A stretch of DNA of 64,000 bases from assembly GCF_900120405.1 (NCBI RefSeq), contig NZ_LT635493.1, forward strand, positions 85,881-149,880, given 5' to 3'. The notes beneath the pieces were generated by a model. It saw only the letters and a program-made list of their open reading frames with translations, made no database searches and had not been told where the DNA came from. Positions within the stretch are counted from its first letter, which is position 1; each line of letters begins with the position of its first letter. The translations under genes and the position numbers were made by a program. The DNA comes from Urinicoccus massiliensis. GTDB lineage: Bacteria; Bacillota; Clostridia; Tissierellales; Peptoniphilaceae. Positions 25,385 to 35,203 of this stretch are shown here, piece by piece.

Positions 25385-27558
25385 GGTTTCTTACCGACTT
25401 TCTTAATGGTGGCGGTTTTGATTGGTGGTCTACTTCTTGTATTTTGTAGTGGTACTCTTTGAACAGTAGACGGACGTTCTTTTGTGATTGGACGTTGTGA
25501 AGTTCTATCTGCTGTAGTGGTTGAAGTTGCTGGCTTTTGAACGGTTTTTTCTTGAACGGTATTGCCTTGGCGTTCCACTTTTGGACTTGAAAAATCGGAC
25601 TTAACTGCTGGACGCTCTTGTTTGGCTTGTTGAGATTCCTTATATGAAGTCTGAATATTAGACTGTTTTGAGGTCTGTTCATCATGATATTGTTCTTGTC
25701 TTGTAGTCGGTCTTTCATGAACAGAAGAAGCAGGCTGTTTTTTCTGTTTGACCTGTTCCATTTCAGAGCGACGCTTCGCAATGGTTTTTCGCCTTTGTTC
25801 CTGCTGTTCCTTGCGTCCACTGGCTCTGTCCGCTTTGGTTTGAGAAATACTACTGGTTAAATCACGGACATTCTCTTTTACTTTGGATTTTCCTTGATAT
25901 ACTGCATATCTTGCATTGGTCGGCAAATCTTTAACCTGTTCTTTCAAACCACTAGCAGTGTCTACCATTCTGTCTTTGGTATCAGCTACTGTACCGATGG
26001 TTTGACCGATACGTTTTCCAAGTGTTGATTTTTCCTTTCCGTCTGGTCGGGAGTGATCTGCTTGTGTCCTTGCAGAACTCCCCGAACCCGACTGTCCTTT
26101 TTTACCTGTAACAATGGCAGACCCAGCCCCTAGAGTAGTCATGGAACGTCCAAGTTTCCGCTGTAGACGGTGCATGTGAGCGTGCATAAGCATACGAGGT
26201 TTTCTCATCACACGACTTCCCACACTTTGAGAATCGTTACTCTGTAGAGAAAACATACTCATTAAATCGCCCAGCTTGAAGTAGATTCCTGCAAAGGTCA
26301 CAATCTGTAGAAAAGCAATCAAAAAGAACGGATAACCAGCCGATAAGGTATAGAGCATGGTTGAAATACTAAATGCTGTCGTAATAATCAATGTGATTCC
26401 AGCTCGTGTCAAAATGGTATTAAAGAGCTTTGTTATGGCTCGTTTTGACATACCATCAAATGATGGAATCATGCTTAAAATAAAGCTCACAGGCAGAAAC
26501 ATAGCATAGATGATAAAAAGTACCTGCGAGAAAATCATGATTCCTGTTAATAGGAATACAAATATGGAAATCCCAATATTGAAGACAAATAGGAAGAAGA
26601 CTGTACCTAAACGGTTAATGGTCTTTGTAATGGTTAGATTGGTATTGCTTCTGTCTTCAATTTCTTCCGCAACAATTTTTTCTCTGTCTTCGCCATTGTT
26701 GGAATCTGGGCTGGTGGAGAGCAGGCTTTCCACACGGTCAATACCGATACTTTCAATGTCTGAACTGTTGTATTGAAGCAGTAGCCACGGTTGCTGAACC
26801 TGTATGGAAAACAGGCTATCTCTGATTAAGTCCACGCTGTCCTTGCCTTGACTATCGGAATGGGGCATGACAATCTTCGTGCCAAGTGATAAACTGGCAT
26901 TACTGATGTCTGATGAAAAGTCATTGATTTTTTTAATGTAGTCGGGAGCGTAGGCAATAAAGGAAGCCGATAGGATAAACACCAGCACAAAATTCATAAT
27001 GGCATGAATTGCCTTTGTGGTTTCTCTCTTTATCAGTCCCGTATAGGCAACATAAACCCCAAGAACCAAAATCAAGAGTAAGAGGAATCCAACATAGAAA
27101 CCCTCTGTTGAAAATCCGTTTGCACTCACACCAGCTAAGGTCTGCATATTCTTACCAATGGAATCTGCTGTAGCGGAAATGAAGTCTAAGGAATAGGCTT
27201 CCTGTACTAAGTAACCTGTCGCATTGGAAACATACAAACTGATTGTCCAAATAAAATTGGTAATGGCATATAGTCCATACATGACCTGTTTTCCAATCCC
27301 GTCCGACCAGTTCCACGGAAGCCAGCCCCAGCTATTATCCACATAAAAATCCAGTTGATAGTTTTCAAGTGGGTATCGGCTGTATTCATTTGCCACATTG
27401 ACCGTATCATCTACCAAGCCCGCAGCTTGAACCACCGTTCCCAGCATGGCTAAAAGAAAAATGGCAATCACAAGTGTGAAAGCCACTGTCATTGCCACTT
27501 TACCTAGACGTTTCAGCGTCCAGTTTGATTTTATTCTGTTTACTATTGATGGTTTCAC
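25381..27558 (-). CDS. Tn916 Orf15, polytopic membrane channel protein
   Basis: 725 residues. At least six hydrophobic segments in the N-terminal 440 residues (VirB6/ConG-like conjugation pore), then a long polar, Lys/Gln/Ser/Thr-rich cytoplasmic tail (about 450-725) with low-complexity repeats of QERP and TTRQ type. Sits between orf14 (4-bp overlap) and the orf16 ATPase (2-bp gap). Confidence 0.92.
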   Translation of the reverse strand: MKPSIVNRIKSNWTLKRLGKVAMTVAFTLVIAIFLLAMLGTVVQAAGLVDDTVNVANEYSRYPLENYQLDFYVDNSWGWLPWNWSDGIGKQVMYGLYAITNFIWTISLYVSNATGYLVQEAYSLDFISATADSIGKNMQTLAGVSANGFSTEGFYVGFLLLLILVLGVYVAYTGLIKRETTKAIHAIMNFVLVFILSASFIAYAPDYIKKINDFSSDISNASLSLGTKIVMPHSDSQGKDSVDLIRDSLFSIQVQQPWLLLQYNSSDIESIGIDRVESLLSTSPDSNNGEDREKIVAEEIEDRSNTNLTITKTINRLGTVFFLFVFNIGISIFVFLLTGIMIFSQVLFIIYAMFLPVSFILSMIPSFDGMSKRAITKLFNTILTRAGITLIITTAFSISTMLYTLSAGYPFFLIAFLQIVTFAGIYFKLGDLMSMFSLQSNDSQSVGSRVMRKPRMLMHAHMHRLQRKLGRSMTTLGAGSAIVTGKKGQSGSGSSARTQADHSRPDGKEKSTLGKRIGQTIGTVADTKDRMVDTASGLKEQVKDLPTNARYAVYQGKSKVKENVRDLTSSISQTKADRASGRKEQQEQRRKTIAKRRSEMEQVKQKKQPASSVHERPTTRQEQYHDEQTSKQSNIQTSYKESQQAKQERPAVKSDFSSPKVERQGNTVQEKTVQKPATSTTTADRTSQRPITKERPSTVQRVPLQNTRSRPPIKTATIKKVGKKP

Positions 27559-27560
27559 AT

Positions 27561-30008
27561 TTACACCTCTTTTCGCACAGGTGGTCTGGTATCAAAGGCA
27601 TGGAGCAGTTCTTCAAATACAGGGTGGAACTGTATCACACCGACACGACCATATAAATCACTGATAAGGCATTGCCCGTTTTCCAAATCACGCAATCGCT
27701 TCTGATTGTTTTCGTCCTCTGGGTCTACACCAAAAAAGGCTAAGGTCTTTTTAATCTCGTTAAGGTCAGTGGAACGAAATGCAAATTTTAAGCCGAGGTT
27801 ATTTTTCAGTTTTTCATCTAAGAGGTCGTCTGTATTTTGGGTCACGAAATATACCCCAGCGTTCATAGCACGACCAGCCCGAACCAGCTTCATAGATAGT
27901 GTTTTTCCTTGTGCTACCTGTAAAAAGCTCCACGCTTCGTCTAAGTCAACAATTTTAAAAATGCTTCTGTCTGTATGGATAAAGTCTAACGCAAAGGTAC
28001 TAATGACAATCAGCATTGCCACCGATAGTAACTCCATTGTGGTATATTCCTCAAAGGAGGTTTCTTTATCGGGAAGTACCAAGTCGGCAACCTGTATGAT
28101 GTTCAGTTGTTTTTCAAGACTGATAGACTGCTCCACATATCCATCACTAAAGAGCAGATGTGCAAAGTCATAGTCTGTAAAACTTTCGATATGGTCGGCT
28201 ATGCTGGTGCTTATTTGAGTTCCCTCAACCCGTAATTCCTCAATCACTTTCAGAAGACCTCGCACTTCACTATTAGTTACAGCACGAATGGCTTTTCGTA
28301 GAACAGGGAAACGGTCAGAATCTCGTGATGAAATCCCCGTAAGGAACGTCAAAATGTCGATTGCCAGTGATTCAGAATCTTTGGGATTTTTCATAATCAC
28401 GTAAGGGTCAAGTAAGCCTTTATTTTTCTCATCAGAAGTCAGATTGACAATATTAATTTCGTGAGCGATTTCTGGCAAGGTTTCTTTCCATCTGCCACGT
28501 TCCGCTTTCGGGTCAACAATCACTGCTTGTGCCCCATAAAGCACTGCATAATAGACGATAAGGTTATTCGCAAAGGATTTTCCACCGCCTAGCGAACCTA
28601 CAAAGGCAGACGCTAATGCATTGGTTACTGAACCCTTAACCCCTTGACTGGCAAGAGCAGGTTTGAGGTAGACATTGCGTCCTGTATCTAAGCTATAGCC
28701 AACATAAATACCCTCATTTTCGCCAAGCATTTGAGTAGCACCGAAACCAAGTCCAGCTAAGAAATCAGAGGTTACATACTGAATATAGTCATTCATATAA
28801 CGCTTGCTTGATGGTAAAAATTCTTCATGTAAGCCCAGCATATCTCCAAATGGTCGTACCAACTTGACACTTAAATCGTCATAAAAATCTTTCACTTCAT
28901 TACAACGACGTTTCAATTCGTCCAAGTCATTTGCGGAAACACGCACCACATAAGAGAGCTTATACATGGATTCCTTGCTTTGGTCTAAATTATTTTCCAG
29001 CTCATTGACACTTTCCAGAGCTTCCGCCACATTAGAGCTGGTTTCGTTATCACTTTGCCATGCGTGGTTATCTAGGTCTTTTAGTTCTTTCTTTTTATTA
29101 CGAACGGTGCTTAGTGCTTTACGGTTTGCCACGATTTCCACATTCATAGAAGTATCAATCGGGAATGTAAATTGCTGTTGCTGGTAGTAGAAGATTTCAG
29201 AGGACGGAAAGTCCAATTCGCCGACAATGCTGTTGATGGTAAAGTACGCCACATAGACGGTTTCGTCTTCCTGTTGAATTTTTAGGTATCGCTGTTTTTC
29301 TTCCACCAGACAACGGGTCGGTTTAATAAGGTCATAATATTTAATCAGCGTTTCATTATCCAGCTTCTTCTTTGATAGATGGTACTCATAATCTTCATAA
29401 GCTGTACCTGTCTGTCCATAAAGATGTTCAATCAGATAGCCGAAGTCGTCCTTATCCAGTCTACGGATTTTGAAACGACGAGAGATTTTATTTTCCAAGA
29501 GCTTTTCCATCTTCTGAAAACGCAGGATTTCATCATTACTCATGCTGACAAAATCGCCCATTAGCTTATGGTTCACATCATAGACAAAATCAGACAAAGC
29601 ATTTTTGGCTTCAACGGTAAGACTTTTCATAGAAAACTCTTGATCGTTGAGAAGCAACTTAAAGCCGATAAAGAAGCGGTAGTCCACTTGATTTTCGCCA
29701 ATCATGGATATTAAAGCGTCTGTCTGTTGGTCGATTTTGTCATAGGCAATTACTTTGAGTTTGCCAGTTACTTCCTCTTTGGAACGTTCTTGTGCAGAAC
29801 GTATGCTGGATTCTGTACTGATTTGTAGAGCATGAATCTTGCCATCACGATTTTGTGCGATAAGCTGTCTGAAAGAATCATGCACTTGTATTTTCTGTTC
29901 TGGACTTAGGAATGAGTAATTGTAAGGAATAAGCTCATAATAGGCGTAACATTCGCCATCTTTATTCCAGACCAGATTATTTTCAATGTATTTAATTGGA
30001 TATGCCAT
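27561..30008 (-). CDS. Tn916 Orf16, VirB4/ConE-like secretion ATPase
   Basis: 815 residues from the ATG at 30008 (AGGAGTG upstream); 17 further open codons have no RBS. Walker A GSLGGGKSF (about residue 463) and Walker B-type IVDLDEAWSF (about 695). It energises the Gram-positive type IV secretion machine. Its start overlaps the orf17 end by 17 bp. Confidence 0.94.
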   Translation of the reverse strand: MAYPIKYIENNLVWNKDGECYAYYELIPYNYSFLSPEQKIQVHDSFRQLIAQNRDGKIHALQISTESSIRSAQERSKEEVTGKLKVIAYDKIDQQTDALISMIGENQVDYRFFIGFKLLLNDQEFSMKSLTVEAKNALSDFVYDVNHKLMGDFVSMSNDEILRFQKMEKLLENKISRRFKIRRLDKDDFGYLIEHLYGQTGTAYEDYEYHLSKKKLDNETLIKYYDLIKPTRCLVEEKQRYLKIQQEDETVYVAYFTINSIVGELDFPSSEIFYYQQQQFTFPIDTSMNVEIVANRKALSTVRNKKKELKDLDNHAWQSDNETSSNVAEALESVNELENNLDQSKESMYKLSYVVRVSANDLDELKRRCNEVKDFYDDLSVKLVRPFGDMLGLHEEFLPSSKRYMNDYIQYVTSDFLAGLGFGATQMLGENEGIYVGYSLDTGRNVYLKPALASQGVKGSVTNALASAFVGSLGGGKSFANNLIVYYAVLYGAQAVIVDPKAERGRWKETLPEIAHEINIVNLTSDEKNKGLLDPYVIMKNPKDSESLAIDILTFLTGISSRDSDRFPVLRKAIRAVTNSEVRGLLKVIEELRVEGTQISTSIADHIESFTDYDFAHLLFSDGYVEQSISLEKQLNIIQVADLVLPDKETSFEEYTTMELLSVAMLIVISTFALDFIHTDRSIFKIVDLDEAWSFLQVAQGKTLSMKLVRAGRAMNAGVYFVTQNTDDLLDEKLKNNLGLKFAFRSTDLNEIKKTLAFFGVDPEDENNQKRLRDLENGQCLISDLYGRVGVIQFHPVFEELLHAFDTRPPVRKEV

Positions 30009-30384
30009 AAAATTCACTCCTAACTGTCGTAATGGCTTCTTGTGGCTGGTTTCTGCCAAGGGTTACTTTTTTCCCTGCATAGGTCAGCTTTGGTCGCAGT
30101 GCATAAGCAATGACAGACTTCAAAAATCCATAAGGCTTTTTACCATCAAAGGTTTTTGTAGACATAAACCATGTGAAAGCCACAGGAATTCCAAAATATT
30201 TGAGAAATGCTCCCTCAATCATGGAAAGAGGTGGCAAGTTGCCAAGTATCATAACCGCAAACAGTGACACGACAAACCACGTCATTTGCGTAAAGGTTAT
30301 GGGAAACGGAAGTCTAAAATCGTTGATGGAGTACAGCACTTTCTCAACAGACCAAATACTGGTATAGCTTCGTATTTTCTTCAT
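29992..30384 (-). CDS. Tn916 Orf17, TcpE-family membrane protein
   Basis: 130 residues from the ATG at 30384 (AAAGGA 8 nt upstream). The longer frame to 30423 lacks an RBS and would overlap ardA. Two membrane helices (about 35-75); PrgI/TcpE-like channel component. Confidence 0.9.
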   Translation of the reverse strand: MKKIRSYTSIWSVEKVLYSINDFRLPFPITFTQMTWFVVSLFAVMILGNLPPLSMIEGAFLKYFGIPVAFTWFMSTKTFDGKKPYGFLKSVIAYALRPKLTYAGKKVTLGRNQPQEAITTVRSEFYGISN

Positions 30385-30397
30385 AGAATCAATCCTT

Positions 30398-30895
30398 TCA
30401 ATAGACGATTTCAAAAATCCCATAATTGGTTGTGATAAAAGTTCCCGAAATTTCTAAATCACGACCATAGGATTCGTAATCAATATAGTTTTGAAGACTG
30501 GTTGGCACTTCGCCCAATACTCCAGTTTCTTCAATGTAGTAACGTGCGACATCTGCCATATCATCACAATCCGAGTGAATGATAATATCCTCTTGATGTT
30601 CGCTTAGTTCCTCAATACTTGAAAAATGAGTGAGCAGAGCAGATAGCTCGGATTGTAGTTCCTCTGGCAACTCCGATACCATTTCCCATAGGCGATTGAG
30701 TTCGCCAATAGAAGTGTATTCGTCAACCGTAAAGGGTAACTCATAATCGTGAATGGCGTATTCCTCGTATTCATCATTCAAGCCGATTTTCTCTTTGACT
30801 TCTTCAAAATCAATGGGAAAGGTAAACCAAGCACCGACTAATTCTCCTTCATTGTATTTACCTAAGTTGGCAATATAGACTTGCATATCGTCCAT
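30398..30895 (-). CDS. ardA: antirestriction protein ArdA (Tn916 Orf18)
   Basis: 165 residues, highly acidic DNA mimic that inhibits type I restriction enzymes of the recipient. Family start MDDMQVYIANLGKYNEGELVGAWF and central ELPEELQSELSALLTHF are clear; about a quarter of residues are Asp or Glu, giving the B-DNA-like charge surface known for Orf18 ArdA. Confidence 0.95.
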   Translation of the reverse strand: MDDMQVYIANLGKYNEGELVGAWFTFPIDFEEVKEKIGLNDEYEEYAIHDYELPFTVDEYTSIGELNRLWEMVSELPEELQSELSALLTHFSSIEELSEHQEDIIIHSDCDDMADVARYYIEETGVLGEVPTSLQNYIDYESYGRDLEISGTFITTNYGIFEIVY

Positions 30896-31011
30896 GTGTT
30901 CACGTCCTTTCTTTGTAGAGATTCAAAAATCCCTACCGCACTTCGTTTGGTGTACCATTCTTTTGCGGAACATAAGAAAACCACTTATATTCCACAAAAT
31001 AACGGTTTAAT

Positions 31012-31233
31012 TTAAGCACCGATAATGCGATTAAATAGCTCTAATAAAATGTCTTTTACTCCAGCAGCGTTGAACACCAAGCCCACCGCAATAATCGCAA
31101 TGATGAGAAAGCCAATCAGTTTACTAAACTCACGCTTGAAGCCAAGATACAAGCCAATTACAACGATTGCTAAAAGTACCAGTGATTGAGCATTTGATAG
31201 AAACCAGTTATAAAGGTTTTGTCCAAAATTCAT
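31012..31233 (-). CDS. Tn916 Orf19, small membrane protein
   Basis: 73 residues with two hydrophobic helices (about 17-32 and 38-55) and a short amphipathic end. TcpD-like component of the conjugation module; exact role not known. About 43 bp from orf20, strong AGGAGAA upstream. Confidence 0.88.
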   Translation of the reverse strand: MNFGQNLYNWFLSNAQSLVLLAIVVIGLYLGFKREFSKLIGFLIIAIIAVGLVFNAAGVKDILLELFNRIIGA

Positions 31234-31275
31234 AAAAATGTTCTCCTTTCTGTATGCAGTGAATTTGTATTTAAG

Positions 31276-32466
31276 TTATTTTTTTGTCGTTATCACGTCC
31301 TGTTCTTTTACCGACTGTTGCTTTAAAATCTGCTTGTGTCGGTCTGTCAGTTTCGCATGGTCGAGAATGTCTTTCACAACCTGCGTCTGGTTAATTTCAT
31401 CAAGTGTAATAGCAACCTTTAAGGTCGGGGCGACTTGATGAGATAGCCAGTTTAGTGTCCTTTGGAAAGAGTAAGGCTCTGGTTTTGTGGTTAGCTTTAA
31501 TCGTTCACGATTGTTTCCAATAAACCATGCCCATTCTTCATTGAGTTTCCAATCGGAACGTGCTTTTGAATCGTCCTTATCCACAAAGCGGATATACCGA
31601 TTGATAATCTTAAAAGCTGTATGCTCTGGATTATCATAGACAAGTAAATCACGTACTGCATAATAGGCACGCTCATTTTTTAGTCGGATTTCAAAACGGT
31701 TTTTAACCTCTGCGTCTTCAATGGGAATATCATTTTTCTTGTACTGCTCATAGTCCTTTTCATAGATACAGAAATAGACTTCGCTTTGTAATGAACCGAT
31801 ATAAAGCGTGTTTCCCATACATTCCTTTTCATCTTTGCGTACCAGTTCGCCACTGCGATAGCTCTTGAAACTGCGGAACACCGAAATACACTCTTCCTGT
31901 AGGCATTTTTCCGTCAGTGTGGGAATATTCAAAATCCCTGTTTTATCGTTGATGGCAAGGTCAAGGCGTTTCATCACGCCACCAGCCACCAAAGCGTCCA
32001 TAAAGAACTCATACCAGCTTCTTTGTTGTGCTAGAAGATAGCTTTCAAATTGTCTGCACCCACGACCTTTTAATTCCACCAGAACACCTTTGTCTATCTC
32101 ATGAGAGCAGAGAACGAATATATCGCCTAAGGCATAATGTTCTGAATAAGAATAAAAGCCATAGTCTTCATGAAGAAAATAGGAAAGTTTCAATTGCAAT
32201 ATTTCTTCAACCACATGCTGTACGTCCATTGTGGGAAAGCGAATCCTTACATAGTCAAAGAGCATTTCAAGTGGGGCATCGGGATTGAAGCGTTCCAGAG
32301 TTTCCCAAAGGGATTGTTGCAACTCGTCTGATGGCTTAACCTTGCCAGTTTCAATGTCGCTAAGATATTGCCTTGTAATGCCTGTAGCAATAGCCAGTCG
32401 GTTTTGAGATAGCCCATAAGCCAACCGTTTTTCCTTTAAATGCTGTATCAAAGTTTGTTCATTCAG
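31276..32466 (-). CDS. Tn916 Orf20, relaxase (MobT/Rep_trans family) with N-terminal HTH
   Basis: About 396 residues. An XRE-type HTH (LSQNRLAIATGITRQYLSDI) precedes a Rep_trans replication-initiation domain that nicks oriT. No ATG is available at the front: GGAGGG lies 6 nt before CTG at 32466, which I use; TTG at 32451 is open but too far from the RBS. Needs the integrase for strand specificity in Tn916. Confidence 0.92.
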   Translation of the reverse strand: MNEQTLIQHLKEKRLAYGLSQNRLAIATGITRQYLSDIETGKVKPSDELQQSLWETLERFNPDAPLEMLFDYVRIRFPTMDVQHVVEEILQLKLSYFLHEDYGFYSYSEHYALGDIFVLCSHEIDKGVLVELKGRGCRQFESYLLAQQRSWYEFFMDALVAGGVMKRLDLAINDKTGILNIPTLTEKCLQEECISVFRSFKSYRSGELVRKDEKECMGNTLYIGSLQSEVYFCIYEKDYEQYKKNDIPIEDAEVKNRFEIRLKNERAYYAVRDLLVYDNPEHTAFKIINRYIRFVDKDDSKARSDWKLNEEWAWFIGNNRERLKLTTKPEPYSFQRTLNWLSHQVAPTLKVAITLDEINQTQVVKDILDHAKLTDRHKQILKQQSVKEQDVITTKK

Positions 32467-32656
32467 TTAAATCCCTCCAATTAAAAAAGGTATGTCAACT
32501 ATTGAAGCTCATTTGACATACCACGAAATTTTCTAAACTCCTTGTAACCAAAGAATTTTCTGCTATTTTTTTGACTGTTTCCTGTCGATTTGTACCCCCC
32601 TGTTAGATACGGGGGGTTAGGTGCTGGCGTGGCTATCGCCACACCAGCCAGCAAGA
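32467..32656 (-). other. origin of transfer (oriT) and single-strand origin region
   Basis: The only long gap between orf21 and orf20, where Tn916 oriT lies. It is hairpin-rich: an ACCCCCC/GGGGGGT stem around 32596-32620, a GCTGGCGTGGC/GCCACACCAGC stem around 32624-32648, and TGCGACTTTCGCTTCGCACG just inside orf21. The exact nick site is not assigned. Confidence 0.7.
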
Positions 32657-34051
32657 TCAGTCCACACCTGCGACTTTCGCTTCGCACGTCGCCTGCGTGG
32701 ACTGTCTGCTGTTGGTTAGTTTTTTTATTTCCTCCAAAAAGTCATGACCTTTTGGTACTAAGGGAGTGTAAAATTCTGATATGACACTTGTTCCCACATC
32801 AACATAGCCACGACCTTTGATTTGTTTTAAGAAGAAATCTTTTTGTACATCACTGCCAAACATCATGCCATAGCCCATTTCAGACATTCTTCCAAGTGCC
32901 ACTCTGAAATTAAACTGGTCACGGATTCCGTCGCCTAAATATTTTGCGTCTGGACGTTGACAAGCCAGTATTAAAAAGAAGCCAGCTTGACGACCTAACA
33001 TGACAATCTGTTTGAGCTTGTTTAAGACTGCGGTATTTTCTTTATTTCCCAGCATTTCCATGAAAGCCACGTATTCATCAAAGATAAGAAAGTTTGCAGG
33101 AAGTCCTAAGTAGGCATAGTTCTCGCCAGTCTTATAGTTTTCCATCTCTTTCATAGCTTCACTTCGTGCCATCATTTCATCATAGAAACGGTCAATGCAG
33201 GAGAGCATATCTTCTTTTCTGTAGTAGACATTCCCCATCACAGAGCCTAAGTCGGCAAGGTCGGCGTTCTTTGGGTCAAGAATATAGAGCTTAGAATCTG
33301 TATAAAGCAAGGCTTCAATCAGTGTCAGTATAAAGTAAGTTTTACCGCCACCTGTACCACCAGCTATGAGCATGTGAGGGAGCTTGTCATATTCCCACCA
33401 TACGTTTTCCATCAAGCGTAGTTTGCCATCTTTGGCTTGGACTTCATCAATAGAAATACGACTGGCGATGGTGTCATAGAGCAGGGTATATTCCACATAA
33501 GAATCTTTTAACTCTTTATCCGTCAGCTCACAGTACAATCCGCTTTCTAATTTCTTTTCCAAGTGTAGGAGCTGGTCTTGATATTTTCCTAGCGTGATTT
33601 CCACTCGCATCTGTATTAAACCATCTTTAAGGCGATAAAATATTTTGGGAAAGTAGGTTATCTTTTCCTTAGTACGACTGGACGAATCTTTGAAGAAGCC
33701 ATCTGTTTTGACCTGTTCCGATTCATACCACTTGTTTTCAAGTACCATCTTAGCCAGCTTTTGACGGTGGTACAGTTGTTTTACTGTATCATATCTATAT
33801 CTTTTGAATAGAAATGCCACCAGCAAGCAGACAAGAATTGCGACACTAACACTAATAACTAAATAGGGAATGTGAATCTTGTCTACTTGTGATAGGTTAA
33901 AGTCCTGCCAGTTAATCTGCTGGATTGTCTTCACATGAAACAGTCCGATAACCAGCAGGAAAATTGGCAGTAAGGACGCTACTGTAAAATGAAAGACTAA
34001 ATCCTTGTCACTTGGGCGAATCCTTTTACCACGAATGCCAAACTGTTTCAT
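32657..34051 (-). CDS. Tn916 Orf21, FtsK/TcpA-type coupling protein
   Basis: 464 residues. Two membrane helices (about 26-42 and 63-83), then a FtsK-like motor with Walker A GGTGGGKTYF (about residue 235) and Walker B LIFDEYVAFME (about 329). It delivers the relaxase-DNA complex to the channel. Start ATG behind GGAGG. Confidence 0.95.
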   Translation of the reverse strand: MKQFGIRGKRIRPSDKDLVFHFTVASLLPIFLLVIGLFHVKTIQQINWQDFNLSQVDKIHIPYLVISVSVAILVCLLVAFLFKRYRYDTVKQLYHRQKLAKMVLENKWYESEQVKTDGFFKDSSSRTKEKITYFPKIFYRLKDGLIQMRVEITLGKYQDQLLHLEKKLESGLYCELTDKELKDSYVEYTLLYDTIASRISIDEVQAKDGKLRLMENVWWEYDKLPHMLIAGGTGGGKTYFILTLIEALLYTDSKLYILDPKNADLADLGSVMGNVYYRKEDMLSCIDRFYDEMMARSEAMKEMENYKTGENYAYLGLPANFLIFDEYVAFMEMLGNKENTAVLNKLKQIVMLGRQAGFFLILACQRPDAKYLGDGIRDQFNFRVALGRMSEMGYGMMFGSDVQKDFFLKQIKGRGYVDVGTSVISEFYTPLVPKGHDFLEEIKKLTNSRQSTQATCEAKVAGVD

Positions 34052-34090
34052 GCGGGATTTCCTCCTTTCTCTCTAGTGGAAGTAGCATGA

Positions 34091-34477
34091 CTATTTATCC
34101 GTGGCTGGCTCTTTTTTAGGTTGTGGCTGATTTTTAAAGGTACTGGAATCTTTCGTCAATACAATATCGTCTGCCTTGATATACCAGTCAACATCTGCCC
34201 CTCGGAAGGTAGCGGTAGCGACGGTATCTGCAACTGGATTGATGATTTCCACTTTTGCGTTATAGTCAAACTCTTTCAAAGGAACACTGGCAGGAATACT
34301 CACTTGAATCATACGTCCTTGCCCTTTGGATTTTAAATCATAGGTACGTTCTTTGATTTCATCTGAAACCGTACCGTCGTCATTTTGGATTCGTACTTCA
34401 CGACGGAGTGCTGAAAACTTTAATTCTCCAAATGTAGCGTCTTTATCTAATACAATGCCATTAGGTAATCTCATCAT
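34091..34477 (-). CDS. Tn916 Orf22 (YdcP family)
   Basis: 128-residue soluble protein of the YdcP/DUF961 family, related to Orf23 and encoded 15 bp after it. Beta-rich with the shared motif GELKFSALRREVR. In ICEBs1 the homologues are helper proteins for element replication. C-terminal 20 residues are Lys/Pro-rich. Confidence 0.92.
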   Translation of the reverse strand: MMRLPNGIVLDKDATFGELKFSALRREVRIQNDDGTVSDEIKERTYDLKSKGQGRMIQVSIPASVPLKEFDYNAKVEIINPVADTVATATFRGADVDWYIKADDIVLTKDSSTFKNQPQPKKEPATDK

Positions 34478-34492
34478 TTTTCCTCTCTTTCT

Positions 34493-34807
34493 TTATTCTT
34501 TTATCATGTCGTCCGCATGTAAAAGGTAATTTGTGAATCCACGAGTACCAATTTTATAGCCCTCTGCGGTAATACGTGGATTGACTAACATTACACGTTC
34601 CTCAAAGCCGAAATGTTTTTCTCCAGCTTCAGCAGGAAGCACCACCACAATATCATCTGCTCTTTGAACGTCAGAATAGAGGTTGTAGCTTCGAGATAAG
34701 ACAGTTAATTGTCCGTTGATTCTTCGCTGTTCTACTTTATCCTCGCCAGCAAATTCTAAATTGCCAAATGTTTTTTCCATGTTGGGAATCACAAATTTAA
34801 GTTCCAT
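34493..34807 (-). CDS. Tn916 Orf23 (YdcP/DUF961 family)
   Basis: 104-residue paralogue of Orf22: MEKTFGNLEFAGEDKVEQRR corresponds to the first strands of the DUF961 fold. First substantial gene of the transfer operon. Role in single-strand replication of the element is inferred from ICEBs1 helper proteins. Confidence 0.92.
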   Translation of the reverse strand: MELKFVIPNMEKTFGNLEFAGEDKVEQRRINGQLTVLSRSYNLYSDVQRADDIVVVLPAEAGEKHFGFEERVMLVNPRITAEGYKIGTRGFTNYLLHADDMIKE

Positions 34808-34828
34808 ATTTTTACCTATCCTTTCTTT

Positions 34829-34909
34829 TTATTGTTTGATAAATCTTGTTTGTTTGATGGTCTTAAAGGGAGGGGAGCGACCTTTTGATTCTTGATTTTC
34901 TGTTTTCAT
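34829..34909 (-). CDS. Tn916 Orf24, 26-residue peptide
   Basis: Short basic peptide starting MKTENQESKGR and ending RFIKQ, with AAAGGAAGTG upstream. It matches the tiny orf24 annotated at the left end of Tn916; may be a leader for the transfer operon rather than a functional protein. Confidence 0.65.
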   Translation of the reverse strand: MKTENQESKGRSPPFKTIKQTRFIKQ

Positions 34910-35052
34910 AAGTTCACTTCCTTTCAAATATTGGGTAAAAAAATAGACACCTCATTTTTTGAAGTGTCTACCTATTAAATATTCAATTTTATTGGAAGTA
35001 TCTTTGTATCTTCACTTTTCAAGGATAAATCGTCGTATCAAAGCTCATTCAT

Positions 35053-35155
35053 AAGTAGTAAATTAGTAGTAAATTGAGTGGTTTTGACCTTGATAAAGTG
35101 TGATAAGTCCAGTGTTTATGCGGATAATTAGATTTTTATACTGTTTTTGTATATA
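35053..35155. repeat. Tn916 left-end arm sites and inverted repeat
   Basis: 35053-35075 carries the doubled GTAAATTAGTAGTAAATT block, one base different from the right-end copy at 17301. GGATAATTAGA (35122-35132) is the terminal inverted repeat. TATAAAAA just outside, also seen near 17152, may mark the coupling/core sequence. Confidence 0.65.
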
Positions 35156-35203
35156 AAAAAGACATAGGCTATAGATAAACTCTAAGCTCATGTCTTACTA
35201 AAT

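Larger units (their letters stand above)
17150..35155 (-). mobile_element. Tn916-like conjugative transposon carrying tet(M)
   Basis: All recognised Tn916 modules are present in order on the minus strand (orf9 on plus): int, xis, orf8, orf7, orf9, KTR protein, tet(M) with leader, orf13 to orf24. The ends are set by imperfect inverted repeats: GGATAATTAGA at 35122-35132 and its complement at 17176-17186, and by 23-nt arm-type repeats just inside each end. The implied size of about 18.0 kb agrees with Tn916 (18,032 bp). End coordinates are good to about 20 bp. No ORF is interrupted, so it should be able to transfer. Confidence 0.9.

Noticed and set aside
30385..30423. 13-codon extension of Tn916 Orf17
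   Set aside because: No SD and overlap with ardA; ATG 30384 has AAAGGA.
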